Shown: positions 61,983-64,000 of the stretch, in pieces
Layout of the letters: each line of letters starts with the position of its first letter
How positions within the stretch are numbered: position 1 is the stretch's first letter
Origin: Haliclona indistincta
Taxonomy: Eukaryota; Porifera; Demospongiae; Haplosclerida; Chalinidae
Assembly: GCA_964017065.1 (NCBI GenBank)
Contig: OZ024788.1
Coordinates: 78,438 to 142,437 of the forward strand
Length of the DNA stretch: 64,000 nucleotides
Direction of reading: 5' to 3'
Program-made: the position numbers and the translations under genes
The notes under the pieces: generated by a model
What the model was told of the DNA's origin: nothing
Databases searched by the model: none
The model's input: the letters and a program-made list of their open reading frames with translations, nothing else

Positions 61983-62320
61983 TTCATTCAATCAGTCTCG
62001 ATCAGCTCATTCATGCATACATCAAATGAGAAGTACAAAGATGAAGAGACATTTGGAGGTATTAGGAAGTAATAAAAATGAAAAAAACTGGAAAGTAGCT
62101 AGGACCACGTGCGTGCACACGTAGGCGTGGTCACGTAGTTGAAAAATGGCGTCGTTTCGCTCTGCTGCTCGAAGAAGAAGCGGTTCAAGCAGCCAGAAAT
62201 GGTATAGGCCCCGTCCTATGCTGAGCATATCAACGCTCTGGGTATGGTAGCTAGTCTGGTGGGTCTCCTCATGCAGGTACGCATGACGTGTTCTCTCTCA
62301 CTCTCTATCTCTCAATGCAA
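61983..62320 (+). other. Duplication junction between phospholipase and ANKS relics, with orphan first exon
   Basis: It starts with a second copy of the direct repeat cattcatgcatacatcaaat plus gagaagtacaaagat (first copy at 61094-61130) and continues with tattaggaagtaataaaaat. The orphan exon at 62146-62247 (MASFRSAARRRSGSS) follows. No complete gene is present. Confidence 0.5.
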
Positions 62321-62539
62321 CTTGTCAGGGTCAGCGCTTCATGAGGCTAGTCGCTGTGGTAAAGAAGACACTGTCAAACTACTACTGGACAAAGGTATTT
62401 ACATACATCTGTCATACTTACTGGCACTATCAATATTCCTCACTCACTCTTCCTCACTCACTTGGTTGCACAATCACTCACTAGCTGGATCATATACTCA
62501 CTTATTAATCCGTAATTATAATAACTACCCTCCCTCATG

Positions 62540-62600
<61 letters not shown>

Positions 62601-64000
62601 GTATTGATGTCAATCTAAAGGATAATAATGGCAAGACTGCTCTAGGCATGCTCAGTGATTTCCCAGCACGTCAAGCCCGTGTCATTCATCGTCTGATATC
62701 TGACTATATCGATGCTCGTAGGAAGCCAACAGCACGATACATGAAGCCACGTAGCTATAGGCTACTAGCAGTACCTGTACGAGATCACTACTGGAGATAT
62801 GCCGACACTGACGTATAGAGAGGGTGAGTGATGGTGTGATAGTAGTGATGGTGTGATAGTAGTGATGGTGTGATGGTGCTTCTCTCCAGGTGAGGCTATT
62901 CTCATTCAGAGTCGTTACTCATCTCATCAGTGGGTTGGTACACTTGATGATAAGACTGGATTGTTCAGTATTAATGACACTGATATATATATCAAGGTAG
63001 TATTAATAACTAATTAATATAGTTATTAATTAGTTATTAATATTACTTTGATATATTATATCAAGGTAATATTAATAACTAATTAATAACTAACACTACT
63101 TATCATGTGCACGATAGATATTAACGGGAAACTACATCAAGTAGCCATGGCACAGATAACACTAGGCACCGAAGGTGCTTATGCCTCGGTGGAATGTTAT
63201 GCATACATGCCTGTCTGACTAAATACGCTGAACTGAAATACACAAGCAGTTATGAAAGTCTGCTGTTGCTAGTTGAACACTATGTTAGTGGCTGACAACT
63301 TATAAAAACATACACAATAAACTGCAGCCTTTCTGTACAGCAATATATAGTTATGCAATCAGAAGCCAATCAGTGCTGACCACAATTCAACTGGGCGTGT
63401 CTACAATAATGTTCAGTACAGCCCATGCATACTAGATAGCTTCCATAGCTTGCTCACACAATTTCTCTGGATCTGTGCTGCTATTCTGTAGTGAAATTCT
63501 AACCTATAAGCTTATAGGTAGTCACCTATGGATAGCTTTGCCTTTCCAGATCGCCAGCAACAGCTCGATCGCGAGCCGGCGAGCAAATTGCGCCATAACT
63601 CACGAACAAAGCTTCGTATAAAGTTTTCACATGTTCTAGAGCAAGATAATACCGTGTACTACTTGCATTGCTAGTTTCAGAGCTTAACTTTCAGCGTGCG
63701 CTACAAAACTGAACCAGCCGTGAGCAATTCACGCGGTAACTTACGCACTAAGCTTTAAAATCAAACTTCTGAAAATTCAAATCCGAGCAAGTATCGATTT
63801 CTACCCGTGTTGCTTGTTTCAGCGATTAGTTTTCAGCGAGCTACGAGAAATCGTTGCGACAGACTGACTGACAGAATGACTGAATGACTGACACCACGAC
63901 TACTGTATGCCTCGTGGCTCCGCCCACCGAGGCATAAATATCTGAAGAAGATGGTTAGTATCCCTCCCTCCCTTCTCTGCTCTCCCTCTCTATTAGTATT
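62321..64000 (+). pseudogene. ANKS1: ANKS relic, unit 3 (exons 6-9), interrupted by an element
   Basis: Exon 6 ([20 protein letters not shown]) lies at about 62328-62395 but lacks a proper acceptor. Exon 7 begins at 62601 and has an 11-bp deletion after VRD (gatcactactgg instead of gatgggggcggggtcactactgg), which shifts the frame. Exon 8 (about 62891-62995) and part of exon 9 follow. Exon 9 is split at 63161/63938 by copy C of the Helentron-like element. It continues to the window edge. Confidence 0.85.
63162..63937 (-). mobile_element. Non-autonomous Helentron-like element, copy C, with resolved insertion site
   Basis: On the minus strand it runs from TTATGCCTCGGTGGGCGGAG (63937) to CATTCCACCGAGGCATAAGC, the hairpin GCACCTTCGGTGC and CTAG (63162). 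The empty site agataacaatatctg is present at 36786-36800 and 51057-51071. Comparison shows the insertion lies between two T residues (minus strand CAGATAT|TGTTATCT), with no target duplication. The 14-bp TTATGCCTCGGTGG recurs inverted just inside the 3' hairpin. No protein gene is inside. Confidence 0.8.

Overview
The window is animal nuclear DNA and most likely comes from a sponge (Porifera, probably a demosponge; this is inference). Genes are dense, introns are short (often 50-200 bp, GT-AG) and exons are small. The gene set is metazoan: MICAL, HORMAD, tetraspanins, CLN3, a RasGEF, ANKS1/Caskin, TRAF-type and phospholipase-B-type genes. Proteins combining a CARD-like domain with RING and MATH domains, and beta-helix/multi-pass membrane proteins, are typical of sponges and cnidarians. 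There are no operons. Neighbouring genes are mostly divergent or convergent with 45-450 bp between them. Exon boundaries below were set by hand from splice signals and reading phase. For eight of the gene models the summed exon lengths close in frame.

Left part (1-16 kb), in order: the 5' end of MICAL (-), mitochondrial ribosomal protein mL63/MRPL57 (+), a 20-exon meiotic HORMAD with a PHD and winged-helix module (-), a tetraspanin (+), RNA polymerase subunit RPABC5/POLR2L (-), a second tetraspanin (+) and CLN3/battenin (-). Many introns carry minisatellites or microsatellites. One HORMAD intron holds a non-autonomous Helentron-like element.

Middle (16-35 kb): a poorly understood spliced transcript with a 40-bp satellite and tandemly duplicated mini-exons, a beta-helix/multi-pass membrane protein gene broken by one frameshift (-), a second Helentron-like element, and a 21-exon gene for a 1917-residue protein with the order PTB, ankyrin, armadillo, RasGEF-N, FERM, RasGEF (-).

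Right part (35-64 kb): an ANKS1/Caskin-type adaptor (+), then a segmental tandem duplication. Each unit holds ANKS exons 6 onward, a 34-bp array, a CARD-RING-TRAF-MATH-MATH gene (-), 27-bp and 25-bp arrays, and a phospholipase-B-like gene (-). Unit 1 contains the intact ANKS gene and a broken phospholipase. Unit 2 contains ANKS relics around a 200-base N gap, an intact second TRAF gene and a better preserved phospholipase. Unit 3 starts near the right edge with another ANKS relic, which a third Helentron-like element interrupts. The empty paralogous site elsewhere in the window defines that insertion to the base.

The strongest leads are the two multidomain signalling architectures, the HORMAD chromatin-binding module, the Helentron-like family with its resolved insertion site, and the duplication, which records gene birth, gene decay and satellite growth in one place.
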